A stretch of 64,000 nucleotides of DNA, from the NCBI GenBank assembly GCA_017880775.1, contig JADGRQ010000027.1, positions 1 through 64,000 of the forward strand, written 5' to 3'. The DNA comes from Burkholderiales bacterium (lineage in GTDB: Bacteria > Pseudomonadota > Gammaproteobacteria > Burkholderiales > SG8-39). A program made the position numbers and the translations under genes. The notes under the pieces were generated by a model, which saw nothing but the letters and a program-made list of their open reading frames with translations, was not told where the DNA came from and did no database searches. How positions within the stretch are numbered: position 1 is the first letter of the stretch; every line of letters starts with the position of its first letter. Below are positions 63,399-64,000 of this stretch, piece by piece.

Positions 63399-63989
63399 CT
63401 AAAAGAACATGTCGCCGCGGATATGCACGGGCAATCGTGGATTCCGTTGCTGAAACGTCGTCTGCGCATCTTGATTCGCGACATACGCCCCTACAATCAA
63501 GTGCGCGCCCACCCGATCCGGCACCAGCAGCTCCGCGCATTTTTCCGACTTGTGTCGCATTGCCTCGTAAGGGTCATCTTGATGTAACCAGAACCGGGCA
63601 AATACCCGATCACGATTGATATTCGCCAAGCCTTCGGCGCCTGGCCAGAAGCGTGCCCAACCGCTCGCTGCATTGCGATCTGTCACGATCACACCCGCCT
63701 GATCCAACACCGACGCGTCGACGCGCAGCACGCAGATTTCCGGATTGCGTGCACGGCACTTGCTTAACATTGGATTGTGCGCGTCGAAATATAGATTTGC
63801 ATACTCGTGCAACGGCCGCGCGCCGGGTATTTGCTTGTTGCTCCGTCGCTCCTGGATCTCCGGCATCGCGACTGAGTCGTGAGCAAGCTGCTCGGCGAGA
63901 TTGTGGGACAGAATGCCGTGCTGCGAAATCGAAGGCACATTCGCGATCGCGGTGATGTAATGCAGTTCAATGACATCGCCAAGGTTCAT
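63399..63989 (-). CDS. darT: DarT toxin: DNA thymidine ADP-ribosyltransferase (DUF4433)
   Basis: 196 residues from the ATG at 63989. The NAD-binding His is in IELHYIT (His10), then ISQHGILSHNLAE, the Arg in EIQERRSNKQIPG (Arg49), YANLYFDAHNPML, and the catalytic Glu in KCAELLVPDRV (Glu153), matching DarT. It modifies thymidine in single-stranded DNA and blocks replication unless reversed by DarG. Lower GC than the chromosome, suggesting acquisition. The upstream border lies beyond the window. Confidence 0.93.
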   Translation of the reverse strand: MNLGDVIELHYITAIANVPSISQHGILSHNLAEQLAHDSVAMPEIQERRSNKQIPGARPLHEYANLYFDAHNPMLSKCRARNPEICVLRVDASVLDQAGVIVTDRNAASGWARFWPGAEGLANINRDRVFARFWLHQDDPYEAMRHKSEKCAELLVPDRVGAHLIVGAYVANQDAQTTFQQRNPRLPVHIRGDMFF

Positions 63990-64000
63990 CCGTTCCCGGC

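Overview
The window is high-GC DNA that looks like a betaproteobacterial chromosome, most likely Burkholderiales or a close relative. The evidence is the glnA - DUF4124 gene - glnL - glnG order, an aceE/aceF/lpdA operon whose LpdA carries its own lipoyl domain, a tkt-gap-pgk cluster, and many 4-nt ATGA/GTGA gene overlaps. The housekeeping genes suggest an aerobic heterotroph with a glyoxylate-cycle enzyme (malate synthase), nitrogen control through NtrBC and sigma-54, and sugar-acid and amino-acid catabolism. No rRNA, tRNA, CRISPR array or transposase was seen.

Layout. 1-1780: a partial thiamine-diphosphate enzyme, a type II antitoxin with a frameshifted ParE-like toxin remnant, and an SDR lacking its nucleotide-binding N-terminus. 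1782-5941: a lower-GC accessory block, all on the minus strand. It holds a three-gene operon (HEPN-like, unknown, AlbA_2), a 357-residue protein with an Asn-rich motif and a hydrophobic tail, a GIY-YIG-like protein and an unknown protein. These are separated by attC-like imperfect inverted repeats, so the block resembles an integron cassette array without an integrase in view. 5980-18961: acyl-CoA dehydrogenase, alpha/beta hydrolase, UppP, a rhodanese, then glnA with a textbook sigma-54 promoter and two NtrC sites, glnLG, a ketopantoate-reductase-like protein, malate synthase, a GST and exonuclease III. 19093-21200: a second accessory cassette of three overlapping genes led by a TIGR04255-like protein.

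21657-34374: MFS exporter, glutaredoxin-like protein, oligopeptidase A, FolD, the pyruvate dehydrogenase operon ending in rpiA, and ArgA. 34489-37644: a patch of toxin-antitoxin debris (orphan Phd/YefM antitoxin, truncated DUF5615 toxin with its DUF433 partner), a gene-poor stretch, RsmE, and an intact RES/Xre pair. 37721-54698: membrane and secreted proteins, then a sugar-acid locus: UxaA-type and IlvD/Edd-type dehydratases, TRAP permeases, a complete sugar ABC transporter, two SDRs, an FAH-family hydrolase, an M20 amidohydrolase and a class III aminotransferase. A GntR-family regulator sits at its centre with a perfect palindromic operator in the divergent gap. 54720-62252: a SpeD-SpeE fusion, NudC, transketolase, GAPDH, PGK and a MaoC-type protein. 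62266-63989: a complete DarTG DNA ADP-ribosylation toxin-antitoxin pair.

The best candidates for something new are the HEPN/unknown/AlbA_2 operon, the neighbouring Asn-rich-motif protein inside the attC-like array, and the TIGR04255 three-gene cassette. Family assignments come from reading motifs by eye; no database search was run.
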